The translations under genes were made by a program, and so were the position numbers. A stretch of 64,000 bases of DNA from Mitsuokella sp. oral taxon 131 str. W9106 (lineage in GTDB: Bacteria; Bacillota; Negativicutes; Selenomonadales; Selenomonadaceae): assembly GCF_000469545.1 (NCBI RefSeq), contig NZ_KI273055.1, positions 1 to 64,000 on the forward strand, written 5' to 3'. Positions 27,236-37,055 of this stretch are shown here, in pieces. The first letter of the stretch is position 1. Each line of letters opens with the position of its first letter. The notes beneath the pieces were generated by a model. That model saw only the letters and a list, made by a program, of their open reading frames with translations. It was not told the DNA's origin and searched no databases.

Positions 27236-28960
27236 TTGGATTGGGCGCTGAGAAAGAGGATTCAGGAGCAGCTTGGAAAAGAGCAGGGATACTATCGTTA
27301 TCCGCAGGGAACGCGAACGCATGTCGCGCTCGTCTATCCGAACTCCTATTACGTCGGCATGTCGAATCTTGGGTTCCACATCATCTACGATTTGTTGAAC
27401 AAGCGTGCCGATACGGCGTGTGAGCGCGTATTTCTTCCTGATCGGCAGGACGTGAAACGCTATGAAAATACGCGAACGCCCATTATGAGCATGGAGACAC
27501 AGTCCCCGCTTTATGAGTTTTCGATTCTGGCTTTTGCCGTTTCGTTTGAAATGGACTATTTTAATATCGTAAAATTGCTCAGACTTGGCAAGGTGAAGGC
27601 GAGAGCGGACGAACGCAATGAACGCGATCCGCTCCTCATCGCGGGCGGTCCGTGTCCAACGTTTAATCCGGAGCCGCTTTCTGCCATTTTTGATGCCTTT
27701 GTCATCGGTGAGGGTGAGGTCATCATGCCTGCGCTCATGGACGCTGTGCAGGAGGCACGGCGCCGTGGCACATCACGGGAAGCGCTTTTGCATTGCCTTG
27801 CGGCAGTGCCTGGTGTTTATGTTCCTTCGCTCTATTGCCATCACTATACAGAGAAAGGCACGATTCAGTCGATTGAGCCTCTTGCAGGGGCGCCGGCGGC
27901 TATCCGCCGCCAATGGGTACAGGATCTCGACGCATTCCCAGCACATACAGTTGTCGTAACGGATCACACGGAGTTTGATTTTTACCTCATTGAGACGGCG
28001 CGTGGTTGCGGCAGGCACTGCCGATTCTGCATGGCGGGCTACTGCTTTCGCCGCCCACGCAATCGTTCGCTCGCCGTCATCGAACGGCAGGTCAAGGAGG
28101 CACTCGTTTATCGCAAGCGCATTGGGCTTATGGGAGCAGCCATTTCAGACTATCCTGAGATCGATGCGCTTTGCAAGAATATCCTCGGCGAAGGGCTTTC
28201 GATGTCGGTAGCGTCGTTTCGCGCGGATTCTGTCACCAAGGAACTCGTTGATTCGCTTGCGGAAAGCGGGCTGAAGACCCTGACGATGGCTCCTGAAGCG
28301 GGGAGTATGCGCATGCGCGCCGTCATCAATAAGGGGATCGAAGAGCCGCATCTTTTTCATGCAATGGATTTGGGGCTTACAGCGGGAATCCATCACTTCC
28401 GTCTCTACCTCATGGTTGGGCTTCCGTTTGAGACAGAGGAGGATATCGATGCGATCATCGATCTCGCCGGGCGTCTCAAGGATTATATGGAGAAGCGCGG
28501 CAGCAAAGGGACGCTGACGCTCAGCGTCAACCCCTTTATTCCGAAGCCGTTTACACCGTTCCAATGGGAGCCGATGGCGCATCGAAAACGGGTTGAACGC
28601 GACTTGAAGCGCATGGCACAGATCCTGCGCAAGCGCAAGCATATCATCGTCCATATTGAATCGCCGAAGGAAGCGTATATACAAGGCGTTCTTGCACGTG
28701 GTGACCGTCGCGTCGGCGAGGCCTTGCTTACAGCAGCAGAAGCGGGGGGTAGCAAGTCATTTGGCCGTGCGATGAAAAGCATGGGGCTCGATATGGACGC
28801 ATATCTCTATCGCGAGCGGGAAAAGGATGAAGTATTTCCTTGGGAGCGGATTGACGTCGGTGTCACAAGAGACTATCTTTACAGTGAATTGAAACGAGCA
28901 GTGGCGTTAAAGCCGACGCCGGCATGCTTTGACGGGTGCCATCGCTGTGGCGTCTGCTGA
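27236..28960 (+). CDS. B12-binding-type radical SAM protein (TIGR03960 family)
   Basis: Radical SAM protein with an N-terminal B12-binding-like region (VALVYPNSYYVGMSNLGFH). The 4Fe-4S motif is CGRHCRFC near residue 258 within ETARGCGRHCRFCMAGY. The product ends in a cysteine cluster, CFDGCHRCGVC. 574 residues. The start is TTG 27236 behind a G-rich ribosome site. The function of the family is unknown. In many Firmicutes a DUF2344/TIGR03936 gene is adjacent or fused; here pgeF follows instead. Confidence 0.82.
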   Translation: MDWALRKRIQEQLGKEQGYYRYPQGTRTHVALVYPNSYYVGMSNLGFHIIYDLLNKRADTACERVFLPDRQDVKRYENTRTPIMSMETQSPLYEFSILAFAVSFEMDYFNIVKLLRLGKVKARADERNERDPLLIAGGPCPTFNPEPLSAIFDAFVIGEGEVIMPALMDAVQEARRRGTSREALLHCLAAVPGVYVPSLYCHHYTEKGTIQSIEPLAGAPAAIRRQWVQDLDAFPAHTVVVTDHTEFDFYLIETARGCGRHCRFCMAGYCFRRPRNRSLAVIERQVKEALVYRKRIGLMGAAISDYPEIDALCKNILGEGLSMSVASFRADSVTKELVDSLAESGLKTLTMAPEAGSMRMRAVINKGIEEPHLFHAMDLGLTAGIHHFRLYLMVGLPFETEEDIDAIIDLAGRLKDYMEKRGSKGTLTLSVNPFIPKPFTPFQWEPMAHRKRVERDLKRMAQILRKRKHIIVHIESPKEAYIQGVLARGDRRVGEALLTAAEAGGSKSFGRAMKSMGLDMDAYLYREREKDEVFPWERIDVGVTRDYLYSELKRAVALKPTPACFDGCHRCGVC

Positions 28961-28985
28961 AATCAAGCAGAAAGGAAGTGTTCGT

Positions 28986-29813
28986 GTGAGTTTTGCATTG
29001 GAGCACATGGGACAAAATATTTGGTGCGGCAAGTTCACGGATTTTGGTGAGGATATTGCGACACATGGATTTTCGTGTCGTCTCGGCGGCGTAAGCAAAA
29101 AGCCATGGCAGGCACTCAACATGGGACTTCATGTAGGGGATACAGAAGCGGACGTTTTGGAGAATCGGAGACGCTTTTTGTCGGCACTCCATCTAAAGGC
29201 GGAATGCGTCATTTCCCCGGAACAGGTGCACGGTACGAATATTATGCGCGTCACGGAAGCAGACGCTGGGCGCGGGGCGCTTGCTTACGCAAAAGCCGTG
29301 CCGAAGACGGATGCGCTTATTACGAATGTACCTGGGCTTCCCATTATGCTCTGTTTTGCAGACTGTGTGCCAATCCTTTTCTTCGATGCAGAAAATAAAG
29401 CCGTCGGCATTGCACACGGTGGTTGGAAGGGAACGGTCAATCGGATTGCGGCAAAGACAGTTCAGCGCATGCAGAAGGAGTTTGGTACGGACCCAGGCAA
29501 GCTGCGCATTGGGATCGGCCCATCGATCGGTGCTTGCTGCTATGCGGTACGCGAGGATGTGTCGCAGGCATTTCGTGAAGCCTTTCCCGGATATGAAGAA
29601 GAGATATTTTCTATGCACGGGTCGGAAGAGCACCTTGACTTATGGGCAGCCAATCGCATTCAGCTTATGGAGACAGGCGTCCCGCGTGCAAATATTGAGG
29701 AAGCCAAGACGTGTACTTCTTGCGAGCATGCGTGGTTTTATTCTTACCGTGCGGATGGCAGCAAGACAGGCCGCATGGCAACAGTCATCGCATTGCATCC
29801 GTATATATCATGA
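28986..29813 (+). CDS. pgeF: Peptidoglycan editing factor PgeF (YfiH, laccase-domain)
   Basis: Multicopper-oxidase-fold protein of the YfiH/PgeF family, implicated in removing wrongly built muropeptide precursors and reported with purine nucleoside activity. Metal-site motifs: PEQVHGTNI, CFADCVPILFFD, AHGGWKGTV and GIGPSIGACCY. GTG 28986 is preferred: AAAGGAAG lies 7 nt upstream, and earlier in-frame starts fall inside the previous gene. 275 residues. Its position directly upstream of yggS and sepF is the usual Firmicutes order. Confidence 0.9.
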   Translation: MSFALEHMGQNIWCGKFTDFGEDIATHGFSCRLGGVSKKPWQALNMGLHVGDTEADVLENRRRFLSALHLKAECVISPEQVHGTNIMRVTEADAGRGALAYAKAVPKTDALITNVPGLPIMLCFADCVPILFFDAENKAVGIAHGGWKGTVNRIAAKTVQRMQKEFGTDPGKLRIGIGPSIGACCYAVREDVSQAFREAFPGYEEEIFSMHGSEEHLDLWAANRIQLMETGVPRANIEEAKTCTSCEHAWFYSYRADGSKTGRMATVIALHPYIS

Positions 29814-29837
29814 GCGGACAGGAAAGGAAGGGATCCC

Positions 29838-30530
29838 ATGATTGCAGAGCGACTTCAGGCGGTAGAGGCAGAGATTGAGGCGGCAAAAAAACGGCGCGCA
29901 CGCGTGTCAAAGGATGCATCCGTCACACTGATTGCTGTGACGAAGAATCACGATGTGACGGCAATGCGCGAGGCAATCGACGCTGGCATCGAGGAGATCG
30001 GCGAAAATCGGATTCAGGAAGCGAAGGAAAAGTTTGGAACGCTCGAACGGAATGTGAAATGGCACCTGATCGGTCATTTACAGACGAACAAGGCAAGGGT
30101 GGCAGTCGCGCTCTTTGACCTCATTCATTCCGTCGATTCCGAACATCTCGCACGTGCAATCGATAAAGAGGCGGGCAAAATCGGCAAGCGGCAGGATGTT
30201 CTCGTGCAAGTGAATCTTGCGAAGGAGGAGAGCAAGTCCGGCATCTACAAGGAAGACCTGCGTTCCTTATTGGATGTCGTGGATGCACTTCCAAACCTGC
30301 ATCTCGCTGGACTCATGTGCATTGCACCAAATTATGACGATGTAGAGAAGTGTCGGCCACTCTTTCGCGAAATGTATGAAATCTTTCTGAAGACGAAGGA
30401 AATTCCCTTCCATGACGCGAATATAAAATATCTATCGATGGGTATGTCACACGATTACGCGATTGCGGTGGAAGAGGGTGCGAATCTCGTTCGCGTTGGC
30501 ACGGCCATATTTGGGCCGCGGCAGTATTAG
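29838..30530 (+). CDS. YggS family PLP homeostasis protein
   Basis: PLP-binding protein that maintains vitamin B6 and amino-acid balance. The PLP lysine is K36 in LIAVTKNHDV. Other family segments are GENRIQEAKEKF, WHLIGHLQTNKA and LSMGMSHDYAIAVEEGANLVRVGTAIFG (in two blocks). 230 residues. It lies between pgeF and sepF, the classical ylmE position in division clusters. Confidence 0.93.
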   Translation: MIAERLQAVEAEIEAAKKRRARVSKDASVTLIAVTKNHDVTAMREAIDAGIEEIGENRIQEAKEKFGTLERNVKWHLIGHLQTNKARVAVALFDLIHSVDSEHLARAIDKEAGKIGKRQDVLVQVNLAKEESKSGIYKEDLRSLLDVVDALPNLHLAGLMCIAPNYDDVEKCRPLFREMYEIFLKTKEIPFHDANIKYLSMGMSHDYAIAVEEGANLVRVGTAIFGPRQY

Positions 30531-30544
30531 GGGATGTGAGAGCG

Positions 30545-31054
30545 ATGCGTATAGTAGATAAAGTGCTCAGCAAGGTCGGCTTGATGGAGCCGGAAGAAGA
30601 AACCTTTTTTGAGCAGGAAGAGGAACGCAGGGAACGCTCGCGTTCCTACACAGAGGCATACGAAAAGAAGGAAGAGAGTGCGTTCATGAATCACGATAAC
30701 AATGAGGAAACGCCGCGAAAGGTTGTCGATTTTCAGTCGGCTGCTTCGGCGCGTGAGAATACGACGATGGCAAAGATGAAGGTCATGGTTATTGAACCGA
30801 AGTCGTTTGATGATGCACAGCAGGTCGCCAATGACTTGCGCGAAAAGAAACCGGTTGTCATCAATTTTGAGAAGACGGACGCGACCGATGCGAAACGGAT
30901 CGTTGATTTCATCAGCGGTACGACGTATGCGCTCAATGGTGAGATCAAGAAGATTGGCAACAATGTATTCCTTTGTGCACCGAGCAATGTCAACGTCAGT
31001 TACATGGAGGAAGAGCGCAAGGTATCAACAGAAATGCCTTGGCTTAAAAAGTAA
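30545..31054 (+). CDS. sepF: Cell division protein SepF
   Basis: FtsZ-binding division protein. A charged N-terminal membrane-targeting helix (MRIVDKVLSKVGLM) and a variable acidic linker precede the C-terminal SepF fold (KVMVIEPKSFDDAQQVANDL through FLCAPSNVNV). 169 residues from ATG 30545; a GTG at 30536 is also possible. Neighbours yggS, ylmH and divIVA confirm the division cluster. Confidence 0.93.
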   Translation: MRIVDKVLSKVGLMEPEEETFFEQEEERRERSRSYTEAYEKKEESAFMNHDNNEETPRKVVDFQSAASARENTTMAKMKVMVIEPKSFDDAQQVANDLREKKPVVINFEKTDATDAKRIVDFISGTTYALNGEIKKIGNNVFLCAPSNVNVSYMEEERKVSTEMPWLKK

Positions 31055-31066
31055 GGAGGCGGGAAC

Positions 31067-31876
31067 GTGGCATCCTCCTCAAAAATCGGATTTATCGGTG
31101 GCGGGGCAATGGCAGAGGCGATCATTGCCGGCTTACGAAAGAGCGATGTGATTCCGGCAGAGGCCATATACGTTTCCGATCATAAGGCGGCGCGTACAGA
31201 AGAGCTTTGCAAGTGTTATGGAATCCACGCTTGCGTAGGAGCGGATACATTTCTCGATGATGTGACGGTGCTCGTGCTCGCAGTCAAGCCACAGGCAGCG
31301 CAGAAAGCGATTGCAGAGGTGAGCGGCAGGCTCAGATGTGACGCACTCGTACTTTCGATTGTTGCCGGACTGACGCTTAAGGAGATGGAGCGTGCCTTTT
31401 CAGGTCACCCCATCGTTCGCATTATGCCAAACACGCCGCTTGCAGTCGGTGCGGGCATGAGCGTGTATTCGTGCGGGACGCATGTGACGTCACCATGCAG
31501 GGAGATCGTAGAGCAGATCTTTTCTAGTGCGGGACGCGTCGTCGAGATAAAAGAGTCTGCAATGGATGCCGTGACGGGGCTTTCTGGAAGTGGCCCTGCG
31601 TTTGCCTTTTTAATGATCGATGCCTTGGCAAGCGGTGGGATTGCGGCGGGACTGCCTGCAAAAACAGCGCGTTTGCTTGCGGCGCAGACGATTTTTGGCG
31701 CAGCCAAAATGGTGCTTGAAACAGAAACGCATCCGGAAGTGCTTCGCGATGCCGTAACGAGCCCTGCGGGCACAACGATCGCTGGCGTCCGCGTCATGGA
31801 ACAACGTGGTGTGCGTGGTGCGCTCATGGATGCTGTTCTTGCAGCTTCGGCGCGTTCCGAAGAGCTTGGAAAATAA
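31067..31876 (+). CDS. proC: Pyrroline-5-carboxylate reductase
   Basis: NADPH-dependent last step of proline synthesis. The Rossmann motif is GFIGGGAMAEAIIAGL (7-22). Conserved later segments include RIMPNTPLAVGAGM and [19 protein letters not shown], with SPAGTTIAGV near the C-terminus. GTG 31067 has AAGGAGG upstream. 269 residues. Its insertion between sepF and ylmH is seen in several Firmicutes. Confidence 0.94.
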   Translation: MASSSKIGFIGGGAMAEAIIAGLRKSDVIPAEAIYVSDHKAARTEELCKCYGIHACVGADTFLDDVTVLVLAVKPQAAQKAIAEVSGRLRCDALVLSIVAGLTLKEMERAFSGHPIVRIMPNTPLAVGAGMSVYSCGTHVTSPCREIVEQIFSSAGRVVEIKESAMDAVTGLSGSGPAFAFLMIDALASGGIAAGLPAKTARLLAAQTIFGAAKMVLETETHPEVLRDAVTSPAGTTIAGVRVMEQRGVRGALMDAVLAASARSEELGK

Positions 31877-31893
31877 AAAATGGGAAATACGAT

Positions 31894-32685
31894 ATGGCAG
31901 AACAGAAAGAAAAGTTGCTTCGTTTCTATAAGGGCACAGAAGGCGAGAAAGCTGTGACCCAACTCGTCGATCTAGCGGAAGCAGTACAGCGCACGCAAAG
32001 GCCGCGCCTGAGTCCGTTCCTCGATCCGTTTGGGCAGGAGATCGCGGAGACGGTTGCGGCAAATTACGGCGGCATTCGCGTTTCATTTGACGGTGGGTAT
32101 CATGGTGCAGAACGTGCGCGTGCGATGTACATGCATGAAGATTTTGCAGGTACTGCTACGAATTACGACATTGCATGTATCGCAGTGTCATGGAATGGGC
32201 AGTTTGCGCGGCTTGGTCATCGCGATGTGCTTGGCGCACTCATGGGACTCGGAATGGAGCGTGACCGTCTCGGCGATATTTTGCTGACGGCAGATACGGC
32301 GCGCATCCTCTGCGATGAAAAAATGGCAGAGTACCTCCTAGCGAATCTCACGCAGGTTGGTTCGGTCGGCGTTCAGTGCGAGCGGGCTCTTCTTTCCTCG
32401 ATCACGCCGAAAGAAGAGCGTTGCAAGGAAATCCGTGCGACGGTCGCGTCACTGCGCATTGATTCGATTGCTGCATCGGGCTACGGATGTTCGCGAAGCC
32501 GTGCAGCGGCGGATATTGAAGCGGATAAGTTGAGGCTGAACTGGCAGCATGTCAAGAGTGCCTCAACGGCCATCAAAGAAGGTGATGTTTTATCTATGCA
32601 CGGCCGCGGTCGTATTGAGGTTGCGGAAATATGTGGGAAGACGAAAAAAGGACGAACGGTCATCTTGTTGAAACGCTATTTCTGA
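31894..32685 (+). CDS. YlmH family S4-domain RNA-binding protein
   Basis: 263 residues. The N-terminal fold carries RLSPFLDPFGQEIAE and GGYHGAERARA, typical of YlmH. The C-terminal S4 RNA-binding domain is DKLRLNWQHVKSASTAIKEG followed by GDVLSMHGRGRIEV. YlmH proteins have been linked to division and to ribosome quality control. It sits between proC and divIVA. Confidence 0.9.
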   Translation: MAEQKEKLLRFYKGTEGEKAVTQLVDLAEAVQRTQRPRLSPFLDPFGQEIAETVAANYGGIRVSFDGGYHGAERARAMYMHEDFAGTATNYDIACIAVSWNGQFARLGHRDVLGALMGLGMERDRLGDILLTADTARILCDEKMAEYLLANLTQVGSVGVQCERALLSSITPKEERCKEIRATVASLRIDSIAASGYGCSRSRAAADIEADKLRLNWQHVKSASTAIKEGDVLSMHGRGRIEVAEICGKTKKGRTVILLKRYF

Positions 32686-32732
32686 AGTGAGAAATTGCTT
32701 GCTATAGCTATAGGCAGGGAGGGGACCTGATC

Positions 32733-33305
32733 ATGCTGACACCGCTTGACATACATGACAAGGAGTTCAAACGCAGCTTTCGCGGCTATGATGAGGACGA
32801 GATTGATGATTTTCTTGATCGCGTCGTCAACGACTACGAGAAGCTCTTTCGGGAAAATGATGATTTGAAGGAACGCCTTGCACGTGCGAGCAAAGATAAC
32901 GAAGAATACCAAAAGATGGAGCGGGGCTTGCGGGATACATTGCTTCTCGCACAGAAGACATCAGAAGAAATCGTAGGGAAAGCAAAGGACGAGTCCAAAG
33001 CACTCATGGAGACGACGACGCAAAAATGTGATACGATGCGCCAGGAAGCGGAGCTTTACGTCAAGCAGCAAGCGGAAGAGGTCATTTCCCAAGCGAGAGA
33101 AAAGGCGCTCACCTACGATCAGATCATTCGAGACCGCGTGGAATACCTTCGCAAACTGAAGGATTCGATGGAAGGGGAACTTTCGGTCATCGATGAAAGC
33201 ATTGCTTCCGCGCTGGCTCTAAAAAGTGAGGAAGGCGCGGGGAAAAAGGATGGGCAGGAAGAAACGAATACGAAGACAGACGATGAAGGGACTCAGGAAT
33301 CTTGA
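32733..33305 (+). CDS. divIVA: DivIVA/GpsB-type cell-division coiled-coil protein
   Basis: Polar/septal scaffold. The N-terminal lipid-binding domain is clear: LTPLDIHDKEFKRSFRGYDE then VDDFL-like DEIDDFLDRVVNDYEKL. Long coiled coils follow (about residues 30-70 and 85-160), then an acidic, polar tail. 190 residues. The stop overlaps the lspA start (TGATG). Confidence 0.93.
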   Translation: MLTPLDIHDKEFKRSFRGYDEDEIDDFLDRVVNDYEKLFRENDDLKERLARASKDNEEYQKMERGLRDTLLLAQKTSEEIVGKAKDESKALMETTTQKCDTMRQEAELYVKQQAEEVISQAREKALTYDQIIRDRVEYLRKLKDSMEGELSVIDESIASALALKSEEGAGKKDGQEETNTKTDDEGTQES

Positions 33306-33760
33306 TGGCGACAATCATGGCCTGTATCCTTTTTTTCACGCTTCTTTTTCTTGATCAGGGCGTCAAGCTATATGTTGAGACAACGATGTTGCCGGGAGAG
33401 AGTATTTCGGTTATTGCCTCGGTCTTTCATATTACGTATGTGCTCAACCCCGGCGCTGCTTTTGGTATATTAGCACATCAGCGATGGTTTTTTTTGCTGA
33501 CGGCCATCGCGATAATCGTTGCATTTTTTTGCTTTTATCCGAAACTGCGCCGCGAGCCACCGCTCCTTTATTATGGCTGCGTTTCCCTCGCGGCAGGAGC
33601 GGTCGGAAATCTAATTGATCGGTTGCGGATTGGCTATGTAATCGACTACTTTGATTTTTGTGTTTGGCCTGTGTTCAATGTTGCAGACGTTGCGATCGTG
33701 GCGGGTGTGGCAGGCATGATCATTTCGATCCTGTTTGGTAGAAAAAAGAAGGATGCTTGA
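33305..33760 (+). CDS. lspA: Lipoprotein signal peptidase (signal peptidase II)
   Basis: Integral membrane aspartyl protease that matures lipoproteins. Four hydrophobic segments. Family boxes: LNPGAAFGIL, then GNLIDRLRIGYVIDYFDF and FNVADVAIVAG; the two catalytic aspartates are in NLIDR and NVADV. ATG 33305 overlaps the divIVA stop; a TTG 3 nt earlier is also possible. 151 residues. TlpA at 7779 is one likely substrate in this window. Confidence 0.95.
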   Translation: MATIMACILFFTLLFLDQGVKLYVETTMLPGESISVIASVFHITYVLNPGAAFGILAHQRWFFLLTAIAIIVAFFCFYPKLRREPPLLYYGCVSLAAGAVGNLIDRLRIGYVIDYFDFCVWPVFNVADVAIVAGVAGMIISILFGRKKKDA

Positions 33761-33762
33761 TC

Positions 33763-35252
<1,490 letters not shown>

Positions 35253-35273
35253 GGCAGGAGGAAGAAGATTACG

Positions 35274-36920
35274 ATGAAGAACACAAAACCGATCTACACG
35301 ATAGGCCACCGCAATCCCGATACGGACTCGATTTGCTCGGCAATCGGCTATGCGCATTTGAAGCAGGCACTCGGCGAGAATGTCGTGCCGGCGCGTGCAG
35401 GCAAAATAAATGCGGAAACGAAGTACGCACTTGCGTATTTCAAGGTCGAGCAGCCGCTCTTGCTGACCGATCTTTACCCGCGCGTCAAGGATGTCACACT
35501 CGACTGCAAGATTGTCGTCAGACAGCACGATACGCTCCGTCGTCTCGGCGAAGTTATGCGCGAGCATGATCTGAAATCCGTTCCGGTTACAGACAGCAAA
35601 GGGATTCTTGTCGGCATCGTAACGGTTTCCGACCTTGCCAAGCGTTATTTCCAGGAACTCGGCATGCAGAATCTCGCCGACATGCGCGTTCGCTATCGTG
35701 ACATCATTGCGGCGACGGATAGCCGCGTTTTGGTTTCAGGCGAAGAGGGCGATACGATCAAGGGCAATGTCCGCATTGCGGCAGGATCGATTCAGACGAT
35801 TCAAAATACGGTAGAAGAAAATGACATCGTCATTATCGGGGATCGTCATGACGAGACGCTCGTTGATTGCTTGCGCCAAGGAATTTCATGTCTCATTGTT
35901 TCAGGGAACGGGCGTGTGTCTGCTGATATTATCGAGGAGGCACAGAAACGCCATGTATTCGTCCTCTCGACGCCGTATGATACATATACGGTAGCACGTC
36001 TCATCAATCAGTGCGTGCCGATCCGCCGCATTATGCATGCGGATCCGGTCTGCTTCAAGCCGCTTGATTTGCTATCCGATATCAAGGGGACGATGGAGCA
36101 GACAAACTATCGCAATTACCCCGTTCTCGAAAACGGGCGCCTCGTCGGAATCGTTAGCAGCGACCAACTCATGGTGCCGGAACGTGAGCGTGTCATTCTC
36201 GTCGACCACAATGAACGCGGACAGGCAGTCGAAGGGATCGAGGAAGCGAAGATTCTTGAGATCATTGACCATCATCGCCTCGGTGGGATCCAGACGAGCG
36301 AGCCGATCTACACGCACGCTGAGCCTGTTGGCTGCACAGCGACGATCATTGCCAATATGCATTGGCATCGTGATATCGATATTCCACCGTCGATTGCAGG
36401 TCTATTGCTCTCCGCAATTTTATCCGATACAGTGCTTTTCAGGTCGCCGACTTGCACGCCATACGACAAGAAAACGGCGGAACGCCTTGCGGAAATTGCG
36501 GGAGTCGACGTGCAGGCGTACGGAATGGATATGCTCAAGGCCGGATCCGGTATCGGCGATATGACGCCGCAGGAAATCGCAAAGAATGACCTAAAAGAGT
36601 TCCAGATCGGCGATTATCGCATTATTGTCAGCCAGATCTCCGTCATGGACACGAAGGAAGTCATGGATCTTGAGGATGAGCTCATCGCCGCAATGACGAA
36701 TATCTGTGAGAAGGAAGGCTTTGATATGAGTCTTGTCATGGTCACGGATATTCTCGAAGAAGCGACATATCTCCTTTACGCAGGCTCACCGAAAACGCTC
36801 ATTGGCGAGGCATTCAAGAAAGATGCGAGCGGCACACACGTCTATCTGCCCGGCGTCATGAGCCGTAAAAAGCAGATCATACCGCCGCTTTCCGAAGCCG
36901 TCAAGCGTATCACGAAGTAA
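35274..36920 (+). CDS. Manganese-dependent inorganic pyrophosphatase with CBS-DRTGG insert
   Basis: Family II pyrophosphatase. The DHH-type metal motifs are IGHRNPDTDSICSAIGY (residues 10-26) and IIDHHRLGG near residue 330, with a C-terminal DHHA2 domain (YGMDMLKAGSGIG onward). Between the two halves lie a CBS motif (about 75-130), a DRTGG-like domain (about 140-245) and a second CBS motif (about 250-305). This makes it the nucleotide-regulated CBS-PPase form of 548 residues. AGGAGGAAG precedes the ATG. It ends the rodZ run. Confidence 0.93.
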   Translation: MKNTKPIYTIGHRNPDTDSICSAIGYAHLKQALGENVVPARAGKINAETKYALAYFKVEQPLLLTDLYPRVKDVTLDCKIVVRQHDTLRRLGEVMREHDLKSVPVTDSKGILVGIVTVSDLAKRYFQELGMQNLADMRVRYRDIIAATDSRVLVSGEEGDTIKGNVRIAAGSIQTIQNTVEENDIVIIGDRHDETLVDCLRQGISCLIVSGNGRVSADIIEEAQKRHVFVLSTPYDTYTVARLINQCVPIRRIMHADPVCFKPLDLLSDIKGTMEQTNYRNYPVLENGRLVGIVSSDQLMVPERERVILVDHNERGQAVEGIEEAKILEIIDHHRLGGIQTSEPIYTHAEPVGCTATIIANMHWHRDIDIPPSIAGLLLSAILSDTVLFRSPTCTPYDKKTAERLAEIAGVDVQAYGMDMLKAGSGIGDMTPQEIAKNDLKEFQIGDYRIIVSQISVMDTKEVMDLEDELIAAMTNICEKEGFDMSLVMVTDILEEATYLLYAGSPKTLIGEAFKKDASGTHVYLPGVMSRKKQIIPPLSEAVKRITK

Positions 36921-37055
36921 CGTTCACAGCCCGGCCATTCACCATCTGTCCGATTATTTTGTTCAAACGAAATGCGTTTAACGAGAGGACGGTATCCAAG
37001 GGAATGGGCGGGCTTTGCTATAAAATAAATCGTTCATCATGCAGGAGGTTTCATT

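Noticed and set aside
36955-37000. LexA/SOS box upstream of pcrA
   Set aside because: AAACG-N5-CGTTT is palindromic but does not fit the CGAAC-N4-GTTCG pattern; no SOS box was seen before uvrB either.
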